Counted from the stretch's first letter, positions 24,157 through 33,159 are shown. The stretch: 64,000 nucleotides of DNA from Thermocatellispora tengchongensis (GCF_014202315.1 NZ_JACHGN010000003.1:616562-680561); one strand, 5' to 3'. Program-made: numbers and translations. Notes: generated by a model from the letters alone, not told the origin.

Positions 24157-24810
24157 TCACGCGGCACCCGGCAGGTGCCGGGAGGCGGAACGCCGCGAGG
24201 GCGGGCCGCGGCGGCGGATGGCCGTCGCGGGCGCGTCCTGACCGCCGGAGGGGGTGGGGCGCGGAGCGAGGGGGAGGGGGCCGACGCGTACGGGCGCGGG
24301 CGGGACGGGGGCGAGAAGGCGCGGGCGGGGCGGCGGCGCGCCCCACAGGCGGGCCATGAGCCACAGCGCGCTCTCGCCGCGGTGCATCCACCAGGCCGTC
24401 AGCAGGGCCACGGTGAGGTGGGCGAGCAGCATGCCCGGACCCGGATGGCCGTGGCCGGGGGACGCCGGCACGGCGGGCTCGGGCGGGCCCGCCCGCGCGA
24501 ACAGCTCGTGGGCCAGGCTCTGCGCGGCCAGCGCGGCCGGGAAGATCGTGTCCAGGCCGCGCTCCCGGTCGCCGAGCAGGTAGGCGGCGCCGAACGCCAC
24601 GCCCGCGGCCAGGGCCGCGACGCCCACCGGCACGGGGCCGCCGCCCGCCAGGGCGTGGCCGCAGGCCGAGATCACGGTGCAGACGGTGGCGAAGGCCAGG
24701 GCGCGGGATGCGCGCAGCAGCACGCCGGCGGGCGCCGGGAGCCGGGCTCCGGGCGCCTCGGATCTCGATGCGCTCGATCCGCTCGATCCGTTCGATCCGC
24801 CGGCGGCCAT
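24157..24810 (-). CDS. Polytopic membrane protein next to copC
   Basis: 217 residues with hydrophobic helices around residues 35-55, 65-80, 90-105 and 130-147, a His-rich loop (GHGHPGPG) and a long Pro/Arg-rich cytoplasmic tail. No characterised family is recognised; similar His-containing small membrane proteins are found beside CopC/YcnI genes in actinobacteria, so a copper-linked role is a guess from context. ATG 24810 has GGGAGG 9 nt upstream; an ATG 9 nt further out lies too close to that site. The N-terminal GSNGSSGSS stretch is encoded by a short CTCGATCCG-type direct repeat at about 24766-24800. Confidence 0.7.
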   Translation of the reverse strand: MAAGGSNGSSGSSASRSEAPGARLPAPAGVLLRASRALAFATVCTVISACGHALAGGGPVPVGVAALAAGVAFGAAYLLGDRERGLDTIFPAALAAQSLAHELFARAGPPEPAVPASPGHGHPGPGMLLAHLTVALLTAWWMHRGESALWLMARLWGAPPPRPRLLAPVPPAPVRVGPLPLAPRPTPSGGQDAPATAIRRRGPPSRRSASRHLPGAA

Positions 24811-24866
24811 GACCGCCATCCTCCCACCTCGCGCGGACGCGGGGGGAGATCGCCACCCGGCCGGGG

Positions 24867-26081
24867 TCAGGTACGCGGCGGGGCGGCGGGGGCCCAGGTG
24901 GGCCCTTCGGGGGTGTCGCGCACGATGACGCCGCCCGCCGCCAGCGCCTCTCGCACGGCGTCGGCGTCGGCGTACGCGCCGCGCTCGCGCATCCGGGTGC
25001 GCAGGCCGAGCAGCGGCTCCACCAGCGGGGCCAGCCGCTCGCGCGGGTCGGCGGCGTCGGCCAGGCGGCCCAGCCGGACGATCAGCCGCCGCAGGACCTC
25101 GCGCGACTGCTCCACGCCGCCCTCGTCCTCCTCGGTGTCGGCGGCCCACTTGGTGATCTCGGTCTCCAGGTCCAGCACCGCCCGCGTGGCGGCCTCGGTG
25201 TCGCGCGCGCGGAGCGCGGCGTCGAAGCGGCCGGCGTACTCCGCCGTGGACTCGGCGAGGGTGACCGCCGGGGGCTCCCGGTGCTCCGGGGCCGCGCTCC
25301 CGGCCACCCGCACGTGGCCGGCGCCGCCGGTGGCGATGAGGTCGCGCAGCCCGGCCAGCGTCGTGGCGGAGCCGGCCGGGAGCACGCGCTGCGCGCCCCG
25401 CCGCCGCACGGTCAGCCCGCCGCGCCCGGCCACCCGCACCGTCCCGGCGCGCAGGTCGAGCAGCACGGCGGTGTGCTCGTCGATGCCCAGCACCGCGGCG
25501 TCCTCGGGCAGCTCGCGCTCCATCCGCGACAGCCGCCGCTCGCCGAGGTAGCAGAACCGGGTGTCGTGCGTGCCGCCCTCGGCGTTGTCGTAGTGCGGGA
25601 TCACCGCCGCGCGCAGCCCGATCGCGCCGAGCAGGTCCAGGCCCTCGCGCCAGCCGGGCTCCGCGCCCACCTTGTAGATCTCGTACACCGGCACGGTGGC
25701 CAGGCCCGCGGTGCAGGCCGCGGCCGAGGCGAGCACGGTCACGCCGTCGCCGGCCCGCACCCGCGCCCGCAGGTCCCCGGCGACCTGGGAGGCCGTCCAC
25801 CGGCCCAGAGCGTACGTCGGGCTGCCGGGGCCGGAGAACACCCAGTCGGCCCCCGCCACGTCTTCCCCGACCTCGACCTCCAGGCCGACGCTGCGGGCGA
25901 AGTAGGCCCTGGCCCGCGCGGAGATGTCGGCCGCGTTCTCCTGGAACGCGTACGGCGTGTCCAGCAGCACCGCCCGCGGCCGGCCGCCCAGCGGCCTGAC
26001 CACCGACCGGTGCACCTCGACCATGGTCGGGCTGGTCTCGCCCGACCCCATCAGGACCAGCACCCCCGGCCGCTCCGGCAT
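24867..26081 (-). CDS. Peptidase S51/class I glutamine-amidotransferase-like domain fused to a CysRS-type C-terminal domain
   Basis: 404 residues in two parts. The N-terminal ~200 residues resemble cyanophycinase/peptidase S51-like proteins: VLVLMGSGETSP, LLDTPYAFQENA, VFSGPGSPTYAL, and LASAAACTAG where the family has its nucleophilic Ser. The C-terminal ~130 residues look like the anticodon-side domain of cysteinyl-tRNA synthetase: FDAALRARDTEAA, a helical region, and LRTRMRERGAYADADAVRE followed by GVIVRDTPEGPTW. That last stretch is nearly diagnostic, yet the CysRS catalytic domain is absent. ATG 26081 has GGAAGG 10 nt upstream. It is divergent from the gene at 26229. Function unknown; a peptide or tRNA link is speculation. 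Confidence 0.75.
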   Translation of the reverse strand: MPERPGVLVLMGSGETSPTMVEVHRSVVRPLGGRPRAVLLDTPYAFQENAADISARARAYFARSVGLEVEVGEDVAGADWVFSGPGSPTYALGRWTASQVAGDLRARVRAGDGVTVLASAAACTAGLATVPVYEIYKVGAEPGWREGLDLLGAIGLRAAVIPHYDNAEGGTHDTRFCYLGERRLSRMERELPEDAAVLGIDEHTAVLLDLRAGTVRVAGRGGLTVRRRGAQRVLPAGSATTLAGLRDLIATGGAGHVRVAGSAAPEHREPPAVTLAESTAEYAGRFDAALRARDTEAATRAVLDLETEITKWAADTEEDEGGVEQSREVLRRLIVRLGRLADAADPRERLAPLVEPLLGLRTRMRERGAYADADAVREALAAGGVIVRDTPEGPTWAPAAPPRT

Positions 26082-26187
26082 CGCGTGCCCGCCTTCCCCG
26101 TGTACGTCCTCTCGACACAAGACATGCACGCCGGAGCCGGAACGGCAATAGTGCTCGTGCATTGGGTAGGCTCTTGCACACTTCTCG

Positions 26188-26221
26188 CAACTGACCGGAG
26201 CAGGCAACTGAACGGAGCAGG
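26188..26221 (+). repeat. 17-bp tandem duplication including the ribosome-binding site
   Basis: CAACTGACCGGAGCAGG (26188-26204) is followed directly by CAACTGAACGGAGCAGG (26205-26221), one mismatch. Each copy carries GGAGCAGG, and the second runs into the AGGAGG that serves the GTG at 26229. Confidence 0.85.
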
Positions 26222-26228
26222 AGGACAA

Positions 26229-26960
26229 GTGGCGGATCAGGCGGCCGAGGCGGCGCCCGTCGTGGTGGAGGCCCTGATGCTGCGGGCCGACGCGGCAGGC
26301 GGCTGGGCGTACCGCAGGATCGTCACCGCGCCGGAGCCGGGCGAGAGCCCCGACCAGGCCGTCCGCCGTGTGGCCGGAATCATACCGGCCGCCGCCTCCA
26401 CCGTCGTCCACTCCACGAGCTGGCGCTACCAGGGGCAGGTGGTGCTCACCTACGCCGTCTGCCCCGACCCCGCCCCCTCGGTCCCGGCGGTCGCGCTGCC
26501 GGGCCTCGCCATCGCGCGCGGCGCCGCGCCGGCCGCGCCCTCGCCCGAGCGGCTGGAGGTGCGGCACGTGGCCGCGCACGCCGTACGCCACCTGGCCTTC
26601 CTCATGGCCACCGACCCCGTCGTACGCGGCGCGCTCGCGCGCCACCCGCACGTCGCCGCGGCGCTCGCCGCCGGCGGGGGCTCAGCCGCCGGCGACCAGA
26701 TCGGCGAACTCGGTGGCGAGCGGGCTGAGCGCGTCCCACTGGCGCACGGCCCAGCCGACGGTGATCGGGTTGAGCGCGGGGATCGGCACGACCTTGGCCG
26801 GGCTGCCGGGCGAGAGCACCAGCCGGGGCAGCGCGGGCACGACCGCGTGGCCGATGCCCAGCTCGGCCAGCAGCACGGCGGTGTCCCAGTCGGCGACGCC
26901 GACCGGCGGGGGCGGGGTGAACCCGACCCGTACGAAGTCCTCCTCCAGGCGCCTGCGTGA
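26229..26960 (+). CDS. Unrecognised protein; 3' part overlaps the LysR gene in antisense
   Basis: GTG 26229 has AGGAGG 5 nt upstream. The first ~150 residues look like real protein (VVVEALMLRADAAGGWAYRR, VVHSTSWRYQGQVVLTYAVCP, RHVAAHAVRHLAFLMATDP) with good codon bias. The remaining ~93 residues are the antisense of the lysR 3' end and look like typical shadow sequence rich in Gly, Arg and His. The natural stop may have been lost near 26682, or the overlap may be real. I do not recognise a family. The gene is divergent from the S51/CysRS-like fusion and shares its 147-bp promoter region, so the two may be functionally linked. Confidence 0.6.
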   Translation: MADQAAEAAPVVVEALMLRADAAGGWAYRRIVTAPEPGESPDQAVRRVAGIIPAAASTVVHSTSWRYQGQVVLTYAVCPDPAPSVPAVALPGLAIARGAAPAAPSPERLEVRHVAAHAVRHLAFLMATDPVVRGALARHPHVAAALAAGGGSAAGDQIGELGGERAERVPLAHGPADGDRVERGDRHDLGRAAGREHQPGQRGHDRVADAQLGQQHGGVPVGDADRRGRGEPDPYEVLLQAPA

Positions 26961-27560
26961 GGCCGAGTTCTCCGGGTGGGCGATGTAGCGGATCGAGGGC
27001 AGGTCGTCCGGCTCGATCGCCTCGCGCGCGGCCAGCGGGTCGTCGCGGTGGGTCACCAGCACCCACGGCAGGTCGATGACCGGGCGCTGCTGCACCCCGG
27101 GCAGCGGCTGGCCCAGCGTGATCCAGGCCAGGTCCACCCGGCCGCTGTGCAGCAGCTCGATGCACCGCCGCGCCGACTGCGCCGAGCGGAACTCCAGCGT
27201 GACGTGCGGATGCCGGGACCGGAACGCGGTGATCGCGTCGGCCATGAAGTGGCGCACGGTCACGCCGCCGGTGGAGATCTTCACCGCGCCGCCGTTGCCG
27301 TCGCGCAGCTCGCCGAGCCGGCGCAGCGCCGCGTCCAGCGAGGCGATGCCGCCCTGCGCCGCCTGGTAGAGGATGCGCCCGGCCTGGGTCGGCACCACGC
27401 CGCGGGGCCGGCGCTCGATCAGCGCCAGGCCGGTCTCGCGCTCCAGGCGCCGGACGTGCTGGCTGACGGCCGACTGGGTGCAGGACATGGTACGCGCTAC
27501 GGTGCTGAGGTTACCGGTCTCGTACACCGCGATGAACACGCGCAGATCGTCAAGCGTCAC
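26682..27560 (-). CDS. LysR-family transcriptional regulator
   Basis: 292 residues. The N-terminal helix-turn-helix is typical: LDDLRVFIAVYETGNLSTVARTMSCTQSAVSQHVRRLERETGLALIER, followed by the linker helix and a type-2 periplasmic-binding effector domain (VKISTGGVTVRHFMADAI, HPHVTLEF, DLAWITLG). GTG 27560 is the first codon of the conserved start and has only a weak ribosome site. The divergent neighbour that a LysR protein usually controls is missing: upstream is a 248-bp spacer and then the end of a tetR gene. The target is therefore unclear. The last 279 bp overlap the antisense end of the gene at 26229. Confidence 0.93.
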   Translation of the reverse strand: MTLDDLRVFIAVYETGNLSTVARTMSCTQSAVSQHVRRLERETGLALIERRPRGVVPTQAGRILYQAAQGGIASLDAALRRLGELRDGNGGAVKISTGGVTVRHFMADAITAFRSRHPHVTLEFRSAQSARRCIELLHSGRVDLAWITLGQPLPGVQQRPVIDLPWVLVTHRDDPLAAREAIEPDDLPSIRYIAHPENSASRRRLEEDFVRVGFTPPPPVGVADWDTAVLLAELGIGHAVVPALPRLVLSPGSPAKVVPIPALNPITVGWAVRQWDALSPLATEFADLVAGG

Positions 27561-27778
27561 CGGCCCAAGATATCTCTGGGGCTTGTCTTAGGAAATCCAG
27601 GAATTGACTTGGGATCACCGGGGATTCGAGTATGGCGTGAGGAGACCGACACACAACGGTTCCGACTTGGCGGCAACCCGTCCGCGGCGCGGCCGTGCCA
27701 TCCGGCGACCCGGGTCGTACGGCACCGGCATCGCGGGCGCGGCGGACGGGTGTCGACCCTCCTCTCGCGCCGAAAGGC

Positions 27779-27810
27779 GAGATGAGAGGCGCCTGAGATG
27801 AGAGGCGTCT
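27779..27810. repeat. 16-bp tandem duplication at the tetR stop
   Basis: GAGATGAGAGGCGCCT (27779-27794) is repeated as GAGATGAGAGGCGTCT (27795-27810), one mismatch; the second copy overlaps the tetR stop codon at 27809-27811. Nothing else convincing is seen in the spacer 27561-27808. Confidence 0.75.
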
Positions 27811-28345
27811 AGGGCAGGCCCAGGGCGTCCAGGGCGGCGGCCACCGCGGGCGGCCCGAGCTCCTCGGCGGGCACCCCGGGGAAGGCCACCGTGCAGTCCG
27901 ACAGCCCGCCGATCGCCACCACGGCGCGGGCGCGCGCGCCGAGCCCGGCCTCCGGGCCGAGCAGCAGCTCGATCAGCCGCAGCCGCCAGGCGAACATCCG
28001 GCCGGGCAGGTCCAGGTGGTCCAGGATGGACAGCTCGCGCACCACGATCCCGATGATGTCGCGGTGGCGGTAGGTGACCTCGAAGTAGCGGCGCAGCAGC
28101 AGCTCCGGATCGGGCCGCCCGGCCGCCTCCATCTCGGCCAGGAACGCCTCCACCTCGTCCACCAGCGGCTGTACCACGCTGCGCAGCAGCTCCTCGCGCG
28201 AGGCGAAGTGGTAGTACAGGGCGGGCTTGGTGATGCCCAGCCGCTCGGAGATGTCGCGCAGGCTCGTCTGCTGCACGCCCTTCTCGGCGAACAGCTCGCG
28301 CGCCACCGCCAGGATGCGCGCCTTGGTGTCCGACGGCCTCGCCAC
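27809..28345 (-). CDS. TetR-family transcriptional regulator
   Basis: 178 residues. The N-terminal DNA-binding domain is standard: KARILAVARELFAEKGVQQTSLRDISERLGITKPALYYHFASREELL. The C-terminal ligand domain is divergent, as usual. GTG 28345 has GGGAGGGAG about 9 nt upstream. It is divergent from the FAD monooxygenase at 28491, and palindromes in the 145-bp gap fit a TetR dimer, so it most likely represses that gene and itself, with a small hydrophobic inducer. Confidence 0.93.
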   Translation of the reverse strand: MARPSDTKARILAVARELFAEKGVQQTSLRDISERLGITKPALYYHFASREELLRSVVQPLVDEVEAFLAEMEAAGRPDPELLLRRYFEVTYRHRDIIGIVVRELSILDHLDLPGRMFAWRLRLIELLLGPEAGLGARARAVVAIGGLSDCTVAFPGVPAEELGPPAVAAALDALGLP

Positions 28346-28397
28346 GTGCGACGTCTCCCTCCCGGCCCGGCGAGCCCGCGTCCGGCGCCGGGGCCAG

Positions 28398-28465
28398 CTT
28401 ACTGACCTGACGACAGGTAAGGAGTTGCGCGGCCGGGCGCGCTAGCTTACCTTCCGTTAAGTAAG
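28398..28465. promoter_or_regulatory. Candidate TetR operators between tetR and the FAD monooxygenase
   Basis: Two CTTAC...GTAAG dyads are present: 28398-28402 with 28417-28421, and 28446-28450 with 28461-28465 (10-bp spacer). A tight ACCTG-ACGA-CAGGT palindrome (28405-28418) overlaps the first. The second dyad lies 25 bp before the monooxygenase start, a good place for repression. Confidence 0.55.
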
Positions 28466-28490
28466 TAACCTTCCCGAGGGAGTCCCGGCC

Positions 28491-29720
28491 ATGCACGTCC
28501 TGATCTCCGGCGCCAGCGTCGCCGGTCCCGTGCTCGCGTACTGGCTCGACCGGCACGGCTTCGCCGTGACCGTGGTCGAGCGGGCCCCCGCGCTGCGCAA
28601 GGCGGGCGGGCACGCGGTCGATCTGTTCAAGCCGGCGACGGGGATCGTGGAGCGGATGGGCCTGCTGGAGGCGGTGCTCGCCAAGCGGACCGGCACCCGG
28701 CTGCTCACGGTGACCGGCGAGGGCGCCGGCCGCCCGGCCCGCATCGAGGTGGACCGGCTGGTCGCCGCCTTCTCCGACCGGCACGTCGAGATCATGCGCG
28801 ACGACCTCAGCGAGATCGTCCACCAGGCCACCCGCGATCGGGTGGAGTACGTCTTCGGCGACTCCATCAGCGGGCTGGCCCAGGACCCGGGCGGCGTGGA
28901 CGTCACCTTCGAGCGCGGCGCGCCGCGCCGCTTCGACCTGGTGCTCGGCGCCGACGGCCTGCACTCCGCCGTGCGCCGCCTGGTGTTCGGCGAGGAGTCG
29001 CGGTACGCCCGCTTCACGGGGGCGTACCTGTCGGTGTTCTCCATGCCCGACCGGCGGCCTCTCGACGGCGAGATGATCGCCCGCGCCGCGCCCGGCAGGA
29101 TGGCCGCGTACTACAGCGCCGCCCATCTCGACGGCGAGGCGCGGGCGCTGATGATGTTCCACAGCGCCCCGCTCGACTACCACCACCGCGACGTCGCCCG
29201 GCAGAAGGCGCTGGTGCGCGCGGCGTACGAGGGCGTGGGCGGCGACGTGCCGTGGCTGCTGGACGAGATGGACGCCGCCGAGGTCTTCTACTTCGACTCG
29301 ATCACCCAGATCCACATGGACACCTGGTCCCGGGGCCGGGTCAGCCTGGCGGGCGACGCGGGCTACTCGCCCGGCCCCGCCGTCGGCGGCGGCACCAGCC
29401 TGGCGGTCGTCGGCGCGTACGTCCTGGCGGGGGAGCTGGCGGCGGCGGGCGGCGACCACGAGCGCGCGTTCCCCGCGTACGAGCGGGAGCTGGCCGCCTA
29501 TGTCGCCCACAGCCGCAGGTTCGGGGCCGCCGCCGCCAAGCGCCTCATCCCCGCCACCCCGGCCCAGGTCCGGACCACGATCCGGGGCACCCGCCTGGTC
29601 GCCCGCCTGCCCCGGTTCCTGATCCGCGCAGCCGCCCTCACCCAGCGCACCCGCGTGCGCCTGCACGACACCGTGCAGGTGAAGGACTACGGCCGCTCCG
29701 GGCTGACGTCCCGCACCTGA
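28491..29720 (+). CDS. FAD-dependent aromatic/polyketide monooxygenase (PHBH/TetX fold)
   Basis: 409-residue group A flavin monooxygenase. The dinucleotide motif is GASVAGPVLAYWL at residues 7-19, with Glu in VVERAP binding ribose. The DG motif reads LGADGLHSAVRRLVFG (near 155) and the GD motif reads LAGDAGYSPGPAVGGGTSLAVVGAYVLA (near 285). These enzymes hydroxylate phenols, polyketides or tetracycline-type antibiotics using NADPH. The divergent TetR regulator makes inducible detoxification likely; there are no biosynthetic neighbours. ATG 28491 is set by the dinucleotide strand. Confidence 0.9.
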   Translation: MHVLISGASVAGPVLAYWLDRHGFAVTVVERAPALRKAGGHAVDLFKPATGIVERMGLLEAVLAKRTGTRLLTVTGEGAGRPARIEVDRLVAAFSDRHVEIMRDDLSEIVHQATRDRVEYVFGDSISGLAQDPGGVDVTFERGAPRRFDLVLGADGLHSAVRRLVFGEESRYARFTGAYLSVFSMPDRRPLDGEMIARAAPGRMAAYYSAAHLDGEARALMMFHSAPLDYHHRDVARQKALVRAAYEGVGGDVPWLLDEMDAAEVFYFDSITQIHMDTWSRGRVSLAGDAGYSPGPAVGGGTSLAVVGAYVLAGELAAAGGDHERAFPAYERELAAYVAHSRRFGAAAAKRLIPATPAQVRTTIRGTRLVARLPRFLIRAAALTQRTRVRLHDTVQVKDYGRSGLTSRT

Positions 29721-29828
29721 CCCGCCGCCCCCGATGATCCGCGGACGGGCCCCGAACCGACAGGACTGAGTGCGTCTGTCCGGGGCAGAAGCCCTGTTCA
29801 GGGGCGATAATGGGGTGGAGGTGCGAAA

Positions 29829-30434
29829 ATGCGGCATGCTGACAACTGGCTGCTGCTGCGCCTGCGCCGATACCGGCCGGACGGCAACGAGCTGCGCCGG
29901 CGATCCGACCGGATCGAAGCGGCGGCGGTGGCCTTCGCGATACTGATCGTCCTGCTCTGCGTCTGGCCCGCGGTCCTGACCGCCCGCGCGGTCTACGCCG
30001 ACGGGCTCGCGGCCGAACGGGTGGGCCCCGGCGGCCGGGTACAGGTCACCGCCACCCTGGCCGAGGAGGGCCCGGTCCAGGCCGTCACCACCGCCGACGG
30101 CCGCGTCACCGCGGTCACCGCTCCCGCGAGCTGGCGGGCCCCCGACGGACGGACGCTGAGCGGCACCGTGGTCGTGCCCACCGGGGCCAAGGCCGGCGCC
30201 CCCGTCCGCATCTGGGTCGACGACGAGGGCAGGCGCGTGCCGCCCCCGCAGACCCGGCTGGAGACCGTCGCCAGGTCCGGCATCGGCGCCGGCCTGGTCA
30301 TCACCGCCGGGGTGACGGTCTCGGTCGCGGGCTTCGCCTGCTTCCGGGCCGTCCTGGACCGTCACCGCTACCGCGAGTGGGAGACCGCCTGGAGCGAGGC
30401 CGACGCCCGCTGGCACGGCACCACCCCCTCCTGA
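29829..30434 (+). CDS. Rv1733c-like two-helix membrane protein
   Basis: 201 residues. It resembles the actinobacterial Rv1733c group: a basic N-terminus (RLRRYRPDGNELRRRSDRIEA), a first membrane helix at about residues 31-52, an extracytoplasmic beta-rich loop of about 90 residues (VQVTATLAEEGPVQAV, VPTGAKAGAPVRIWVDDEGR), and a second helix near 150-170 with a cytoplasmic tail. ATG 29829 has GGAGGT 7 nt upstream. Rv1733c is a dormancy-regulon antigen of unknown function; nothing here adds to that. Confidence 0.8.
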   Translation: MRHADNWLLLRLRRYRPDGNELRRRSDRIEAAAVAFAILIVLLCVWPAVLTARAVYADGLAAERVGPGGRVQVTATLAEEGPVQAVTTADGRVTAVTAPASWRAPDGRTLSGTVVVPTGAKAGAPVRIWVDDEGRRVPPPQTRLETVARSGIGAGLVITAGVTVSVAGFACFRAVLDRHRYREWETAWSEADARWHGTTPS

Positions 30435-30509
30435 CCGGGCACCCCCGCCCGGCCCCGCGCACCGGCCGCGCACGCCGAGGAGGAGCCGGCACGTCGAGGA
30501 GGAGCGGGC

Positions 30510-33080
30510 ATGAACGAGCGGTTCACCGCGCCGCTGGCCGCCTTCGGCGCCGGCGACCTCGGGCGGGCGGGCGGCAAGGGCGCCAACCTGGGCGAGCTCG
30601 TCCGGGCCGGGTTCCCGGTCCCGGGCGGCTTCGTCGTCACCACCGCCGCGTACGACGCGGTGGTGCGGGCGGCCGGGCTCGACGCGGTCATCGCCGCCGG
30701 CCTGGATCGGGGGGACGGCGCGGCGATCCGCGCCGCGTTCGAGGACGCGCCGCTGCCCGGAGCCCTGCGCCGCGAGATCGCCGGCGCGTACGCGCGGCTC
30801 GGCGGCGGACCGGTCGCCGTACGCTCCAGCGCCACCGCCGAGGACCTGCCGGGCGCCGCGTTCGCCGGCCAGCAGGACACCTACCTCAACGTGATCGGCG
30901 AGGACGCCCTCCTCGGCGCCGTACGCCGCTGCTGGGGCTCGTTGTGGACCGATCGGGCCATCGCCTACCGCGCCAGGCGCGGCATCGCCCCCGCCGGCGT
31001 CCGCATCGCGGTCGTGGTGCAGCGCATGGTCCCCGCCGAGGCCGCGGGCGTGATGTTCACCGCCGACCCGGTGACCGGCGCCAGGGACGAGATCGTCGTG
31101 GACGCCGGCGGCGGGCTCGGCGAGGCGGTGGTCTCCGGCCTGGTCACCCCGGACCACTACGTGCTGGACCGGGCCGGCCGGGTGCGCGCCTTCACCCCGG
31201 GCCGCGGCGAGGCCGAGATCAGGCCCGCCGAGGGCGGCGGGGTCACCCGCGTCCCCGCCGCGGATCGCGCCGGGGCGTCCCTGCCCGGCCCGGCGCTGCG
31301 CGAGCTGGCCCGGCTGGGCACGGCCGTCGCCGCGCACTTCGGCCGGCCCCAGGACATCGAGTGGGCGTACGCGGACGGCGCGGTCCACCTGCTTCAGGCC
31401 CGCCCCATGACCGCCGTGCCGCCGCCCCCGGTGAGGCTGAACGCGATCCAGCGCCGGATCGGCTCGGTGCTGCTGGAGTACGTGCCGGTCCGGCCGTACC
31501 CGATGGACATGTCCACCTGGGTCCCGCACGGCCCCGCCGGGCTGATGGAGCGGGTGCTGAACAGCGTCGGACTGCGGCGCTCGTTCACGGCGTTCCTCGG
31601 CGAGACCGACGGCGTGGTGGACCGCATGGTGCCGCCCAGCCCCCGCCCCGCGCCCACGCTGCCGCTCGCGCCGATCAGGCTGCTGTGCCGCGCCCGCCGC
31701 CACGACCCCGCCCGATGGACCGAGGACCCCCGGTTCACCTCCTTCCTGCGCCGCGCCGGGGAACTGGCCGCCCGCGACCCCGCCACCCTGCCCTGGCCGG
31801 AGCTGATCGCGCTGCCCCGGCAGGCCCTGGACCTGGTCCGCCCGGTGGCCGGACTGCGCGTGGACTACCTGCCCGGCGCGGGCCTGGCGCTGCTGCGGCT
31901 GCTGGCGCTGCTGACCCTGGCCCGGCGCAGGCGCCTGTTCGGCGACCTGATCCTCGGCGCGCGCACCCGGACCAAGGACGCCAACCGCGCCCTGGAGTCC
32001 CTGGCCGCGCGGGTACGCGAGGACCCGGGCCTGGCCGCCGCCTTCGCCCGCCACGACCCCGCCGAACTGGCCGCACCATCCGCACCATCCGCACCACTCG
32101 GACCGCCCGGTGCGGCCTGTGCGGCGGATGCCGCCGGTACTGCCGGTGCCGCCGATGTGGCGGACCTGGCCGTGGCCGTCGCGCATCCCGCGTTCGCCGC
32201 CGCGCTGCGCGCCTTCCTGGCCGAGTACGGCCACCGCGAGACCGCGAGCCCCATCCTGGTCTCCCCGCCCACCTGGCAGGACGATCCGGCGGCCGTGCTC
32301 GGCCTGGTCAAGACGCTGGTCACCGCGCCCGCCGCGCCCGGCGGCGAGGAGCGGCGGGTCGAGCGGGCGATGCGCGAGCTGCTGGCCTGGCCGCCGCTGC
32401 GCGGGCGCCGGGCCGCGGCAGTCGCGGCCCGGTGGGTGGAGGCGGCCCGCGCCGGCGTCGCCTTCCGCGAGGACACCCACTTCTACTTCACCAAGCCGCT
32501 GCCCGTCCTGCGCCGCGCGCTGCTGGAGATCGGCCGCCGGCTGCGCGACGCGGGCGTGCTGGCCGAGCCGCGGGACGTGTTCCACCTGCGCCTTGAGGAG
32601 CTGGAGGCGGCCGGTGACCCCGCCGCGCTCACCGATGCCGCCGCCGCGCGGCTGCGCACGGCCGTACGCGCCAGGTCGGCCCGGCGGGAGGAGCTGACGG
32701 GGGTGCCGCTGCTCGACCCCGCCCTGGTCTTCCCGGTACGCCGCGGCGCCGGCGCCCTGCTGACCGGCACCCCGGGTGCCGGAGGCACGGCCACCGGCCC
32801 CGCCCGGGTGATCCGCGGCCCGGCCGAGTTCGGCAGGCTGGCCCCCGGCGACGTGCTCGTCTGCCCCTACACCAACCCCGCCTGGACCCCGCTGTTCCAG
32901 CGCGCCGCCGCCGTCGTGGCGGACACCGGCGGCGTCGCCTCCCACGCCGCGATCGTCGCCCGCGAGTACGGCCTGCCCGCCGTGATGGGCACGGTGCGCG
33001 GCACCTCCGTGCTGGCCGACGGCCGGGTGGTGACCGTGGACGGCACCAGGGGCACGGTGACGGCGGCGGAGCGTGACTAG
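30510..33080 (+). CDS. PEP-synthase-like phosphotransferase with rifampicin phosphotransferase (RPH) architecture
   Basis: 856 residues. The N-terminal ATP-grasp domain of the PPDK/PEP-synthase family is clear: [55 protein letters not shown]. The C-terminal swivelling phosphohistidine domain has [20 protein letters not shown] with the catalytic His near residue 812. The protein ends soon after, so the pyruvate/PEP TIM barrel of true PEP synthase is missing. An ATP-grasp, middle and His domain plan is that of rifampicin phosphotransferase, which inactivates rifamycins. The middle domain (residues 330-730) is diverged and has an Ala/Pro-rich insert near 525-545, so the acceptor is uncertain. 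GAGGAG precedes ATG 30510. Confidence 0.78.
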   Translation: MNERFTAPLAAFGAGDLGRAGGKGANLGELVRAGFPVPGGFVVTTAAYDAVVRAAGLDAVIAAGLDRGDGAAIRAAFEDAPLPGALRREIAGAYARLGGGPVAVRSSATAEDLPGAAFAGQQDTYLNVIGEDALLGAVRRCWGSLWTDRAIAYRARRGIAPAGVRIAVVVQRMVPAEAAGVMFTADPVTGARDEIVVDAGGGLGEAVVSGLVTPDHYVLDRAGRVRAFTPGRGEAEIRPAEGGGVTRVPAADRAGASLPGPALRELARLGTAVAAHFGRPQDIEWAYADGAVHLLQARPMTAVPPPPVRLNAIQRRIGSVLLEYVPVRPYPMDMSTWVPHGPAGLMERVLNSVGLRRSFTAFLGETDGVVDRMVPPSPRPAPTLPLAPIRLLCRARRHDPARWTEDPRFTSFLRRAGELAARDPATLPWPELIALPRQALDLVRPVAGLRVDYLPGAGLALLRLLALLTLARRRRLFGDLILGARTRTKDANRALESLAARVREDPGLAAAFARHDPAELAAPSAPSAPLGPPGAACAADAAGTAGAADVADLAVAVAHPAFAAALRAFLAEYGHRETASPILVSPPTWQDDPAAVLGLVKTLVTAPAAPGGEERRVERAMRELLAWPPLRGRRAAAVAARWVEAARAGVAFREDTHFYFTKPLPVLRRALLEIGRRLRDAGVLAEPRDVFHLRLEELEAAGDPAALTDAAAARLRTAVRARSARREELTGVPLLDPALVFPVRRGAGALLTGTPGAGGTATGPARVIRGPAEFGRLAPGDVLVCPYTNPAWTPLFQRAAAVVADTGGVASHAAIVAREYGLPAVMGTVRGTSVLADGRVVTVDGTRGTVTAAERD

Positions 33081-33106
33081 TCCACTGGAACCCCGAGCTT
33101 TGGGAA

Positions 33107-33121
33107 TGAAAACCATTGCCA
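33107..33121 (+). promoter_or_regulatory. Zur-like box before rpmG-rpmE
   Basis: TGAAAACCATTGCCA matches 11 of 15 positions of the actinobacterial Zur consensus TGAAAATGATTTTCA. It lies 39 bp before the start of zinc-free rpmG, exactly where Streptomyces-type genomes carry Zur control of such paralogues. Confidence 0.7.
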
Positions 33122-33159
33122 TCTGGTTGAGGGCGGTGCAACCTCCGAAGGGAACCGAG

